DNA from: Candidatus Omnitrophota bacterium
GTDB lineage: Bacteria; Omnitrophota; Gorgyraeia; JABMRN01
Assembly (NCBI GenBank): GCA_013202515.1
Contig: JABMRN010000266.1
Location: 1-9,785, forward strand
DNA: 9,785 nt
Direction of reading: 5' to 3'
Each line of letters opens with the position of its first letter. Position 1 is the stretch's first letter. A program made the translations under genes and the position numbers. Of this stretch, positions 1 through 5,136 are shown piece after piece. The notes beneath the pieces were generated by a model. It was not told the origin of the DNA and searched no databases. It was given only the letters and a program-made list of their open reading frames with translations.

Positions 1-53
1 AAACCGTTGTCCCCGCAAGGGGACCGTGGGTTCGAATCCTACCTCCTCCGCCA
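1..53 (+). tRNA. tRNA-Ser, 5' part cut off by the window edge
   Basis: This is the 3' portion of a class II tRNA. A long variable arm is visible (GTCCCC at 9-14, GCAA loop at 15-18, GGGGAC at 19-24). It is followed by a T arm with the TTCGAAT loop (GTGGG at 26-30, CCTAC at 38-42), the acceptor strand CTCCTCC at 43-49, discriminator G at 50 and an encoded CCA at 51-53. The long variable arm, the G discriminator and the adjacent tRNA-Ser point to serine rather than leucine or tyrosine. The anticodon lies outside the window, so the isoacceptor cannot be read; the AAACCG at the left edge would fit an NGA anticodon loop. Confidence 0.9.
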
Positions 54-95
54 CAAAAAATTTTGTTAAAGCCGTCTCTCAAGAAAATTTAAGTT

Positions 96-185
96 GGAGA
101 GTTGGGTGAGTGGTTGAAACCGGCGCTCTCGAAAAGCGCTAGGCGGGAAACTGCCTCGGAGGTTCGAATCCTCCACTCTCCGCCA
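96..185 (+). tRNA. tRNA-Ser (anticodon CGA)
   Basis: This is a complete 90-nt class II tRNA including the encoded CCA. Acceptor strands GGAGAGT (96-102) and ACTCTCC (175-181) pair fully. The anticodon stem GCGCT/AGCGC (123-127 with 135-139) encloses loop CTCGAAA, which gives anticodon CGA at 130-132 and reads codon UCG. The variable arm is AGGCGG/CTGCCT (141-146 with 151-156) closed by a GAAA loop, and the T arm is GGAGG/CCTCC around TTCGAAT. Discriminator G is at 182 and CCA at 183-185. It sits 42 nt after the preceding tRNA-Ser, so both probably share a transcript. Confidence 0.97.
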
Positions 186-231
186 TGTAGGATGTGGAGC
201 GTCCAGAAAGCAAATACAAGGAGTCATTCGA

Positions 232-603
232 ATGAAATATTTAGTAACGATTTTTTTTATTGTTTCATGTGTTTTCTGCGCAGGGGCTTACGCTGATGAT
301 GGGAGCGGACAGGGGAAGAGCCTTAGCATCATTGCTCTAAAGAACCTCGATAATTATTCGATGACCGAAGATGGCCCCAGGATAAAGACAATTGACGAAA
401 TAGACGAAAGCACAAGGCTTCAAATTGTAAAGGTGCTAATTCAAAAATATAAGTTGAATGGAATTACAGTAAAACAATCTGCAGAGTATTATACTCGGTT
501 GTTGGATGACATGATATCGTATCGTCCAGTACTTGGAGAAATGCCTATAGAAGAGTTATTTGAAAAGGTGCATGCAGCAGAAGAAGGCGATAGAAAGCAG
601 TAA
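232..603 (+). CDS. small exported protein of unknown function
   Basis: The product is a 123-aa protein I do not recognise. Residues 1-21 form a signal peptide: a Lys at position 2, a hydrophobic stretch LVTIFFIVSCVF, and a likely signal peptidase I cut after the AYA at 19-21. A lipobox-like I-V-S-C at 10-13 is an alternative reading, though it lies unusually early for a lipoprotein. The mature part is about 100 residues, hydrophilic and mixed-charge, probably helical, with no cysteine and no known motif that I can see. The start is supported by AAGGAG at 218-223, 8 nt before the ATG. The ATG lies only 46 nt after the tRNA-Ser 3' end, so it may be read from the tRNA transcript. The PilZ gene follows after 14 nt, which suggests one transcription unit. 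Confidence 0.8.
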   Translation: MKYLVTIFFIVSCVFCAGAYADDGSGQGKSLSIIALKNLDNYSMTEDGPRIKTIDEIDESTRLQIVKVLIQKYKLNGITVKQSAEYYTRLLDDMISYRPVLGEMPIEELFEKVHAAEEGDRKQ

Positions 604-617
604 AAAGGAATAGATAT

Positions 618-1016
618 ATGCGTCAACGACCGGAACGAAGAAAACACAGAAGATTAAAGAGACATTTTATAGTTAAATTTCGTATAAAATCACAAACAAA
701 ACCACACAAAGATAAGGATGAAGCATCAGCAAAGTGGGAAATGGTGACGCTACAGGATTTATCAGCTGGAGGCGCACTTTTTAATTATAATGAAAAAATC
801 GACGTAGGCACGTTCATAGATTTTATGATAGAATTCCCGCTTGGCGAAGGTGATATACAGTGTGTTGCCAGGGTGCTGCGCTGTAACCCAATACCCGCAA
901 GGCCCCTATTCGGTATTGCAGTAATTTTTGCAGAGATCAGCGAGGAGGAAGCAGAAAGGATAAATCTATTCGTAGAAGAAATACACTTAAAGCACCCCGA
1001 TCAATTTGATGATTAA
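618..1016 (+). CDS. PilZ domain protein (probable c-di-GMP receptor)
   Basis: This 132-aa protein consists of essentially one PilZ domain, the usual size for a single-domain member. PilZ domains bind cyclic di-GMP and pass the signal to motility, polysaccharide or adhesion machinery. Both ligand-binding signatures are visible: the Arg-rich RxxxR element at residues 7-12 (ERRKHRR) and the D-x-S-x-x-G element at 47-52 (DLSAGG). A beta-rich region follows, with I-x-F-x-L-P-like strands at about 66-104 and a C-terminal helix at about 108-125. A Lys-rich insert at 24-38 lies between the two motifs and may be a loop. There is no signal peptide, so it should be cytoplasmic. AAGGA (about 605-609) is the ribosome binding site. 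It lies 14 nt after the exported protein gene. The partner of the domain cannot be told from the context. Confidence 0.9.
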   Translation: MRQRPERRKHRRLKRHFIVKFRIKSQTKPHKDKDEASAKWEMVTLQDLSAGGALFNYNEKIDVGTFIDFMIEFPLGEGDIQCVARVLRCNPIPARPLFGIAVIFAEISEEEAERINLFVEEIHLKHPDQFDD

Positions 1017-1109
1017 GTTGAACACCACGGTGGAGTCATTTAAGTAAACTTTTAAAACAAGATCGAGCAATTCGAAAAAACACTTTGCCAGTCATAATAG
1101 GATGAACCC

Positions 1110-1400
1110 ATGAAAAGAATAGCCATTATTATAGTAACCTTAGCGTTAATGCTAAGTAGCGTACCTGCGTTTGCTGCAGAGGGTGGAACGAAAAGCCCAA
1201 GCAAAAAAGCGTATAAACATGCAAACGAAAAAGCGGCCTTTAAGCGCTCAGGTGATCAGCTTGCCGCAAAGAAAGAAGCTAAAAAAGCAAAAAGAGAAGC
1301 ACGGGAAGCAAAGAGAGAAGTTAAAAAAGCAAAGAAGGCCGAAAGGAAAGCACACCACGAGGAGAAAAAAGCACTTAAAAAGAAAGCCAAAAAAGAGTAA
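1110..1400 (+). CDS. exported Lys/Ala/Glu-rich heptad-repeat protein
   Basis: This is a 96-aa protein of unknown function. Residues 1-23 are a clear Sec signal peptide (MKR, then IAIIIVTLALML, then a cut near VPAFA/A). The mature part is extremely basic and built almost only from Lys, Ala, Glu and Arg. From residue 55 to the end it forms six seven-residue units such as KEAKKAK, REAREAK and REVKKAK, which should form a long charged helix or coiled coil. With no hydrophobic core positions it may be a single alpha-helix or a polyanion binder rather than a classic coiled coil; that is inference. An AGGATG element at about 1099-1104 precedes the ATG. The next gene starts 6 nt after its stop, so the two are likely translated together. 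Overlapping open frames on both strands here are by-products of the A-rich repeat. Confidence 0.8.
   Translation: MKRIAIIIVTLALMLSSVPAFAAEGGTKSPSKKAYKHANEKAAFKRSGDQLAAKKEAKKAKREAREAKREVKKAKKAERKAHHEEKKALKKKAKKE
1272..1397 (+). repeat. six degenerate 21-bp coding repeats
   Basis: The end of the Lys-rich gene divides cleanly into six 21-bp units starting at 1272, 1293, 1314, 1335, 1356 and 1377. Each encodes a heptad. Units 1-3 are the closest (consensus [KR]-E-[AV]-[KR]-[KE]-A-K); units 4-6 have drifted, but units 1-5 all keep a GCA alanine codon at the sixth position. The last unit ends at the codon before the stop. Confidence 0.75.
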
Positions 1401-1406
1401 GGACTA

Positions 1407-1763
1407 ATGTTTTCTAAAATAGTAGGCATTATCTGGATTATCTTGGGTGGATTATGGGCTCTAAAACCCCAGATCCTTAAAAATCGACTCAAGAAGAAGA
1501 TGACCCGCAAAATAAAATGGATTGTATATGGTTTCATTATTGTTTTTGGACTTATTCTTTTAGGAAGCGTGATAAAAGCCCCAGGTGCAGTTGCTAAGAT
1601 TGCAGGATTTATAGGGATAATCATAGCAATCAGAGTAATGGTTTTACTTACAACAAAAACTTCCGAAAAGGCAATTAATTGGTGGGCAGAAAAGCCACTT
1701 ATAGTTTTTAGAATATGGGGATTAGTCATTTTTGTAATAGGCGTAATGTTAATCTTAGCATAA
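1407..1763 (+). CDS. four-helix small inner-membrane protein, unknown function
   Basis: This 118-aa hydrophobic protein has four predicted membrane segments at about residues 4-20, 37-56, 61-82 and 98-118. Between helix 1 and helix 2 lies a strongly basic loop (KNRLKKKMTRKIK, about 25-37), which by the positive-inside rule should face the cytoplasm. The loop before helix 4 holds an NWW pair. Helices 1 and 4 resemble each other loosely (I/V-x-G-I/L-x-x-I/F), hinting at a two-fold repeat, but I would not insist on that. I do not recognise a family. The ribosome binding site TAAGGA (1398-1403) overlaps the stop codon of the preceding exported protein gene, so the two are probably translationally coupled. 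The cyclophilin gene follows after 28 nt. Confidence 0.75.
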   Translation: MFSKIVGIIWIILGGLWALKPQILKNRLKKKMTRKIKWIVYGFIIVFGLILLGSVIKAPGAVAKIAGFIGIIIAIRVMVLLTTKTSEKAINWWAEKPLIVFRIWGLVIFVIGVMLILA

Positions 1764-1791
1764 TAAGCTCTAAAGAAGGAAAATCTGAACC

Positions 1792-2337
1792 ATGAAAAGG
1801 ATAGTTGTGTTATTCTTATGTTGTATGTTTATAGCATTGAATGCAGGAGGAGAGAGTAAAATTATGAAAGATACATACGTTGTTTTAGAAACAACCCAGG
1901 GCCCAGTTGAAATAAAGCTTTTTCCGGAAGTCGCACCAAAGGCATGCGAGAATTTCGTGAAGCTGGTAGAAAAAGGTTATTACAATGGCATAACCTTTCA
2001 TCGCATCATTAAAGGGTTTATGATTCAAGGAGGGGATCCTACAGGAACAGGACGAGGCGGAGAGTCTATTTGGGGAGGTTCTTTTGAAGATGAATTTTCA
2101 GAAGAGCTCACCTTTGATAAAGCTGGGATTCTTGCAATGGCTAACGCCGGCCCCAATACAAATGGAAGCCAATTTTTTATTACAACTATCCCAACGCCAT
2201 GGTTAAACCAGAAACATACTATTTTCGGAGAAGTTGTGGCAGGATATGAAAATATCCAGAAGATAGAAAATCAACCTACAGATTCACAAGATAAAACTTT
2301 AACTGAGCAAAAAATTATAAAAGCATATATAAAATAA
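1792..2337 (+). CDS. cyclophilin-type peptidyl-prolyl cis-trans isomerase
   Basis: This enzyme interconverts cis and trans peptide bonds before proline and assists protein folding. The 181-aa protein has an N-terminal hydrophobic segment (residues 4-18, after MKR) that looks like a Sec signal with a cut near A18. The cyclophilin domain (about 28-180) is complete. The active-site stretch F69-H70-R71 contains the catalytic Arg, followed by F76-M77-I78-Q79-G80-G81-D82, the NAGPNTNGSQFFI block at 118-130, and W137 in WLNQKHTIFG. The ATG at 1792 has AGAAGGA (1774-1780) ahead of it. A second in-frame ATG at 1864 (residue 25) has its own strong AGGAGGAG at 1845-1852; starting there would give a 157-aa cytoplasmic form, close to PpiB size. 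I annotate the exported form because upstream signals support it. The downstream 109-aa gene begins one base after the stop. Confidence 0.95.
   Translation: MKRIVVLFLCCMFIALNAGGESKIMKDTYVVLETTQGPVEIKLFPEVAPKACENFVKLVEKGYYNGITFHRIIKGFMIQGGDPTGTGRGGESIWGGSFEDEFSEELTFDKAGILAMANAGPNTNGSQFFITTIPTPWLNQKHTIFGEVVAGYENIQKIENQPTDSQDKTLTEQKIIKAYIK
1845..1866 (+). promoter_or_regulatory. internal Shine-Dalgarno and possible second start in the cyclophilin gene
   Basis: AGGAGGAG at 1845-1852 lies 11 nt before an in-frame ATG at 1864-1866. It is a better match to the anti-Shine-Dalgarno than the site used for the upstream ATG. The Gly-Gly-Glu it encodes sits exactly at the junction between signal peptide and mature domain, so coincidence is possible. 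Confidence 0.4.
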
Positions 2338-2338
2338 C

Positions 2339-2668
2339 ATGCATTTATTAGACAACATCTTTAAAAAATGTACTGCGCTTGGTATTTATGAAAAGCGTGT
2401 AATGAATGATAAATATTGCGAGATTGTAATTTATAATAAAGAAATAGACCAGTGGAAGAAGGCATTTACCGATAGTCTAGGAACTGCAGTAAAATCCCCT
2501 GAGGCGAAGCCTACCAAAGAAGATATTCGTCTGGCAGAACCTTATGGCGGCGTTCGCGGCAATCAAACGCTGTTTAAAAAAGAGTTGGGCGATAGTATTA
2601 TGATAGCAATGTTCTGGCCCTGGCGATCTGCCCCTTACACTACTCTAAAAATAGCCCTTCTAAGTTAA
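2339..2668 (+). CDS. conserved-looking small protein of unknown function
   Basis: This 109-aa protein is one I cannot assign. It has no signal peptide or membrane helix and should be cytoplasmic. The N-terminal half (about 1-50) is mixed alpha/beta in character. The middle is Pro/Lys-rich (about 53-60). The C-terminal half carries a motif-like stretch, DIRLAEPYGGVRGNQTLF (62-79), then GDSIMIAMFWPW (84-95). Its ATG is separated by a single base from the cyclophilin stop and has no clear Shine-Dalgarno, so translation probably depends on re-initiation after the cyclophilin. Its TAA ends at 2668 and directly abuts the TAA of the convergent radical SAM gene. The coding call rests on position, length and a protein-like composition. 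Confidence 0.65.
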   Translation: MHLLDNIFKKCTALGIYEKRVMNDKYCEIVIYNKEIDQWKKAFTDSLGTAVKSPEAKPTKEDIRLAEPYGGVRGNQTLFKKELGDSIMIAMFWPWRSAPYTTLKIALLS

Positions 2669-4111
2669 TTACGACGATTTGTGGAGAAAAAGATGCTTCA
2701 AAGTATCGGCGAGGCGTTTTTTTTGGATTTCTCTGGCGATAAGGTTCTTCAACAGAAATGGCGAAGCAGCTAGGAAGGACAAAATATCCCCGAAGGTGAA
2801 AAACCTTACAACAATAAACCTCTTTACTATTTTTAAGAGTTTAAACGGGCTATAAAAAGAAAACTTAATTTTTCTACCTATCTTTTTTAAGGCTGGATGG
2901 CTGAATTGGTCAGAATAAAGCTCGCCCCTGTCAGTAACATGGTAGCCGGGTGTATTTTTTGCGATTTCTCTAAGGGGTGAATATTTATCGACCCTGAGCT
3001 TACTGAAGGCAATAGAATCGCAGTCTATTTCTTTTGAAAACTGTGCTATATACAACATTTCTTCCTCGGTCTCGCCTAAATTACCATAAATGAAAAAGCC
3101 GTGATAAAAGATGGGGTACTTTTTAAGTACTTTAAAATATTTCCTTATCGTAGCCTGATCGAAGCCCTTGTTAAGTTGGGTCAATATGTAATCATGAGGA
3201 GATTCTACGCCCAATGAGAGCATCTTAAAGCCTGCCTTAACCATTTTTTCTAATAACTTAGGGGACTTGGCTATTTCAATACGGGCCTGTGCCATAAAGC
3301 GCTTTTTTAATTTACGCGCAATTATTAAATCGCAAATTTCCTCTGCCCTTTTAGGATTAGTCGCAAAATTGTCATCGCTAAAAAGTATTACATTAGCAGT
3401 TATTCCTTCTATTTCTTTAATTACGGATTTAACGGTGCGTTCGGAATAGCTTCTTTTTTGTCCCAAAGGGTTTAGATTGAAGGTACAGAATTTGCAGTTA
3501 AATGGGCAGCCCCTTGCGCTCAAAACCGCGTCAAAGGTTAAATTTGCTACCTTAACGCCGCCTAATTTCAGGTAGTAATTGTTTCGTCTTAGAGAACGAT
3601 CGGGTGCATCTATAATGTCAATGTTGGGCAGGGGCCTGTTTGCATTATGTATTACCCTTTTACCGTTTCTATATGAGATACCAAGGATATCTTTAAGGGG
3701 TACACCTTTTAGTATTTCTTTTATTGTTTCTTCGGCTTCGCCCCTTGCAATGATGTCAATCGTTGGGCAGGTTTCAAAGAGTTCTTCAACCCGCTCCGTT
3801 GCCTTATAGCCGCCTACAACTAAGGGGATGTTTTCCGGTAGGAGCCTTAAAAGCTCACATACTTCATTAAACTGGCGATCCCAGCCGATAGCAACGCATA
3901 TGATATCTATCTCATTGCGTATGAAATCAAGCAATTTATCTGTCTTCGATAATTCGTTTTCATATCTTAAGTCAAGAAGGGTCAGCTTGCCAACAAGGCC
4001 TTTGGTGCTTGTAGCAACATATTCAAGGCCCGTAGGCGGAAAGAGCCCCATGGTGCTTGTTGAAGCACGTTCTATATAAGGATTCATAAATAACGCGTGA
4101 TTGTATTTCAT
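2669..4111 (-). CDS. B12-binding-domain radical SAM enzyme (class B type), substrate unknown
   Basis: This 480-aa enzyme belongs to the cobalamin-domain radical SAM group, whose members (BchE, HpnP-like) methylate or rearrange unactivated carbons. The N-terminal part (about 1-130) has the Rossmann-like pattern of a B12-binding domain, with VVGGYKAT at 98-105, but no D-x-H-x-x-G lower-ligand motif, as in many class B enzymes. The radical SAM core (about 192-385) carries the [4Fe-4S] motif C202-x3-C206-x2-C209 (CPFNCKFC), then LFSDDNFATN at 243-252 and SLGVES at 299-304. The last 70 residues are basic and hydrophobic (about 415-460), perhaps a membrane-binding tail. The ATG at 4111 is preceded only by a weak GAGAAG. 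It is transcribed alone from a promoter at 4148-4175 and divergently from the lipase gene. Its stop abuts the convergent 109-aa gene, with no terminator between them. The substrate cannot be read from the sequence. Confidence 0.9.
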   Translation of the reverse strand: MKYNHALFMNPYIERASTSTMGLFPPTGLEYVATSTKGLVGKLTLLDLRYENELSKTDKLLDFIRNEIDIICVAIGWDRQFNEVCELLRLLPENIPLVVGGYKATERVEELFETCPTIDIIARGEAEETIKEILKGVPLKDILGISYRNGKRVIHNANRPLPNIDIIDAPDRSLRRNNYYLKLGGVKVANLTFDAVLSARGCPFNCKFCTFNLNPLGQKRSYSERTVKSVIKEIEGITANVILFSDDNFATNPKRAEEICDLIIARKLKKRFMAQARIEIAKSPKLLEKMVKAGFKMLSLGVESPHDYILTQLNKGFDQATIRKYFKVLKKYPIFYHGFFIYGNLGETEEEMLYIAQFSKEIDCDSIAFSKLRVDKYSPLREIAKNTPGYHVTDRGELYSDQFSHPALKKIGRKIKFSFYSPFKLLKIVKRFIVVRFFTFGDILSFLAASPFLLKNLIAREIQKKRLADTLKHLFLHKSS

Positions 4112-4147
4112 TTGTCAGCTTCTCATATTAGGAAAGGACGCCCCACC

Positions 4148-4175
4148 ATTATATACTATAAGTGAAAAAAACCAA
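4148..4175 (-). promoter_or_regulatory. sigma70-type promoter for the radical SAM gene
   Basis: On the minus strand there is a perfect TATAAT -10 box (plus-strand ATTATA at 4148-4153). It is preceded by TTGGTT as a -35 box (plus-strand AACCAA at 4170-4175) with 16 bp between them. The expected start site near 4141 gives a leader of about 30 nt before the ATG at 4111. Confidence 0.55.
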
Positions 4176-4203
4176 CCTCTATTTATTATTTTAAATCCCG
4201 GAT

Positions 4204-4231
4204 TTGACTTATCATGAATATAGGGTAATAT
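4204..4231 (+). promoter_or_regulatory. sigma70-type promoter for the hydrolase gene (copy 1 of a shared pattern)
   Basis: TTGACT (4204-4209), a 16-bp spacer and TAATAT (4226-4231) form the promoter. The extended string TTGACTTAT-N13-TAATAT recurs exactly before glpK. Transcription should start near 4238. This rules out the TTG at 4204 as the translation start of the hydrolase and leaves ATG 4243 with a very short leader. Confidence 0.6.
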
Positions 4232-4242
4232 CTTATGTATAT

Positions 4243-5061
4243 ATGGGTCATATTACCACAGATAGAAAAACTGGTCTCATGTACCGATTATGGCAGGCGG
4301 ATGAGCCGAAGGCTGTTTTTGTTTTGGTTCATGGGCTGGGTACACAGAGTGGGCGATGGGAGTTCCTTGCCGAATTTTTTCTAAGACGCAATATTTCTTC
4401 TTATGCATTGGAACTTAGAGGTTTTGGAGAAACACGGGATCTAAAGGGACACGTAGATTCTTTTGATGTTTACTTTGATGATATACGCCGCTTACACGAT
4501 ATCGCAAAAGAGAATAATCCGAGAAAGAAACTTTTCCTTATCGGACAAAGCCTTGGGGGGCTTATTTGTTTTTTGATGGCTATATCGGATCCACATTCGT
4601 ATGGGGGCGTAGTATGCATTACTCCGGCACTATCCAATCGGCTCAAGTTTGGCTTATTTAATTATGCTAAGATGTTTTTGTCGCTACTATATAGTCCGAC
4701 TAAACGTTTTGACCTGCCATTTACCACAGAAATGTGTACCCGTGACATTGATTATCAAAAGATGCTGGATTCAGATTCCAGGGAAATTCATTTCGCAACG
4801 GCACACTTCCTTAAGAACTTAGTTCTTGCCCAGATAAAAGCCATAATGCTGGGAAAAAAAATAAAATCCCCGATCTTATTCCTTCTTGCAGGCAATGACC
4901 TGCTTGTAGATTCTGCCGTTAGCAGGAAAATATTCGAATCGTTGAGCACGCAAGATAAAAAGCTGATCGAATATCCCGGCATGTACCACGCACTAAACGT
5001 GGATTTGGAGCGGGGGAAAGTTTTTAATGATATTTCAAACTGGATAAATTCACATTTGTAG
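4243..5061 (+). CDS. alpha/beta hydrolase, monoacylglycerol lipase-like
   Basis: The product is a serine hydrolase of the Hydrolase_4/monoacylglycerol lipase type, predicted to cleave an acyl ester such as a monoacylglycerol. From ATG 4243 it is 272 aa. The pieces in order are: the opening G-L-M-Y-R-L-W strand (11-17), the oxyanion HGLG (30-33), the nucleophile elbow GQSLGG with Ser103, a cap region (about 130-200), the acid in AGND (Asp219) and the His in MYHAL (His249). The catalytic triad is therefore complete. The reading frame extends up to a TTG at 4204, but that TTG is the -35 box of the promoter, so I prefer ATG 4243; ATG 4279 is a third option. No good Shine-Dalgarno precedes 4243, so it may be read from a near-leaderless mRNA. 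There is no signal peptide, so it should be cytoplasmic. Its neighbour glpK and their shared promoter pattern suggest that it feeds glycerol to the kinase. Specificity is inferred, not shown. Confidence 0.88.
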   Translation: MGHITTDRKTGLMYRLWQADEPKAVFVLVHGLGTQSGRWEFLAEFFLRRNISSYALELRGFGETRDLKGHVDSFDVYFDDIRRLHDIAKENNPRKKLFLIGQSLGGLICFLMAISDPHSYGGVVCITPALSNRLKFGLFNYAKMFLSLLYSPTKRFDLPFTTEMCTRDIDYQKMLDSDSREIHFATAHFLKNLVLAQIKAIMLGKKIKSPILFLLAGNDLLVDSAVSRKIFESLSTQDKKLIEYPGMYHALNVDLERGKVFNDISNWINSHL

Positions 5062-5073
5062 CCGCTTCATCAT

Positions 5074-5101
5074 TTGACTTATAGTAAAAAAAGTGTAATA
5101 T
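5074..5101 (+). promoter_or_regulatory. sigma70-type promoter for the glp operon (copy 2 of a shared pattern)
   Basis: TTGACT (5074-5079), a 16-bp spacer and TAATAT (5096-5101) form the promoter, identical in both boxes and in the TTGACTTAT extension to the hydrolase promoter. A TATACT at 5102-5107 is an alternative -10 but lies too far (22 bp) from the -35. The expected start site near 5108 gives a leader of about 26 nt containing the glpK Shine-Dalgarno. Confidence 0.65.
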
Positions 5102-5121
5102 TATACTAGAGAGTATCTTAA

Positions 5122-5136
5122 GAGGAGATAATTTTG
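5122..5136 (+). promoter_or_regulatory. ribosome binding site fixing a TTG start for glpK
   Basis: AGGAG (5123-5127, within AAGAGGAG) lies 6 nt before TTG 5134-5136. The next residues, VKYILAIDQGTTG, align with the usual start of glycerol kinases, so the TTG is the start codon despite being non-ATG. A TTG start may lower kinase synthesis. Confidence 0.75.

Noticed and set aside
102..296. Open reading frame across the tRNA-Ser gene
   Set aside because: It runs through the whole tRNA and into the exported-protein gene in another frame. The tRNA structure and the Shine-Dalgarno-led ATG at 232 explain the sequence.
1025..1033. CCACGGTGG as an operator or terminator stem in the gap after the PilZ gene
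   Set aside because: The arms are only four bases, no T-run follows and nothing similar occurs nearby.
1256..1729. 157-codon minus-strand frame opposite the Lys-rich and membrane protein genes
   Set aside because: Its Phe/Leu/Ser/Ala pattern is the antisense of the Lys/Ala repeat. It has no ribosome binding site or context, and both plus-strand genes have signal or membrane features plus Shine-Dalgarno sites.
1105..1807. Similar start regions (TGAACC...ATGAAAAG[AG]ATAG) at 1110 and 1792 as a duplicated leader
   Set aside because: The match covers little more than the MKRI start of two signal peptides and stops there, so shared composition is enough to explain it.
4204..4242. TTG 4204 as start of the hydrolase, adding 13 residues
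   Set aside because: The TTG is the first triplet of the -35 box in a promoter pattern repeated before glpK, so it would not be in the mRNA. The extra residues have no family counterpart that I know of.
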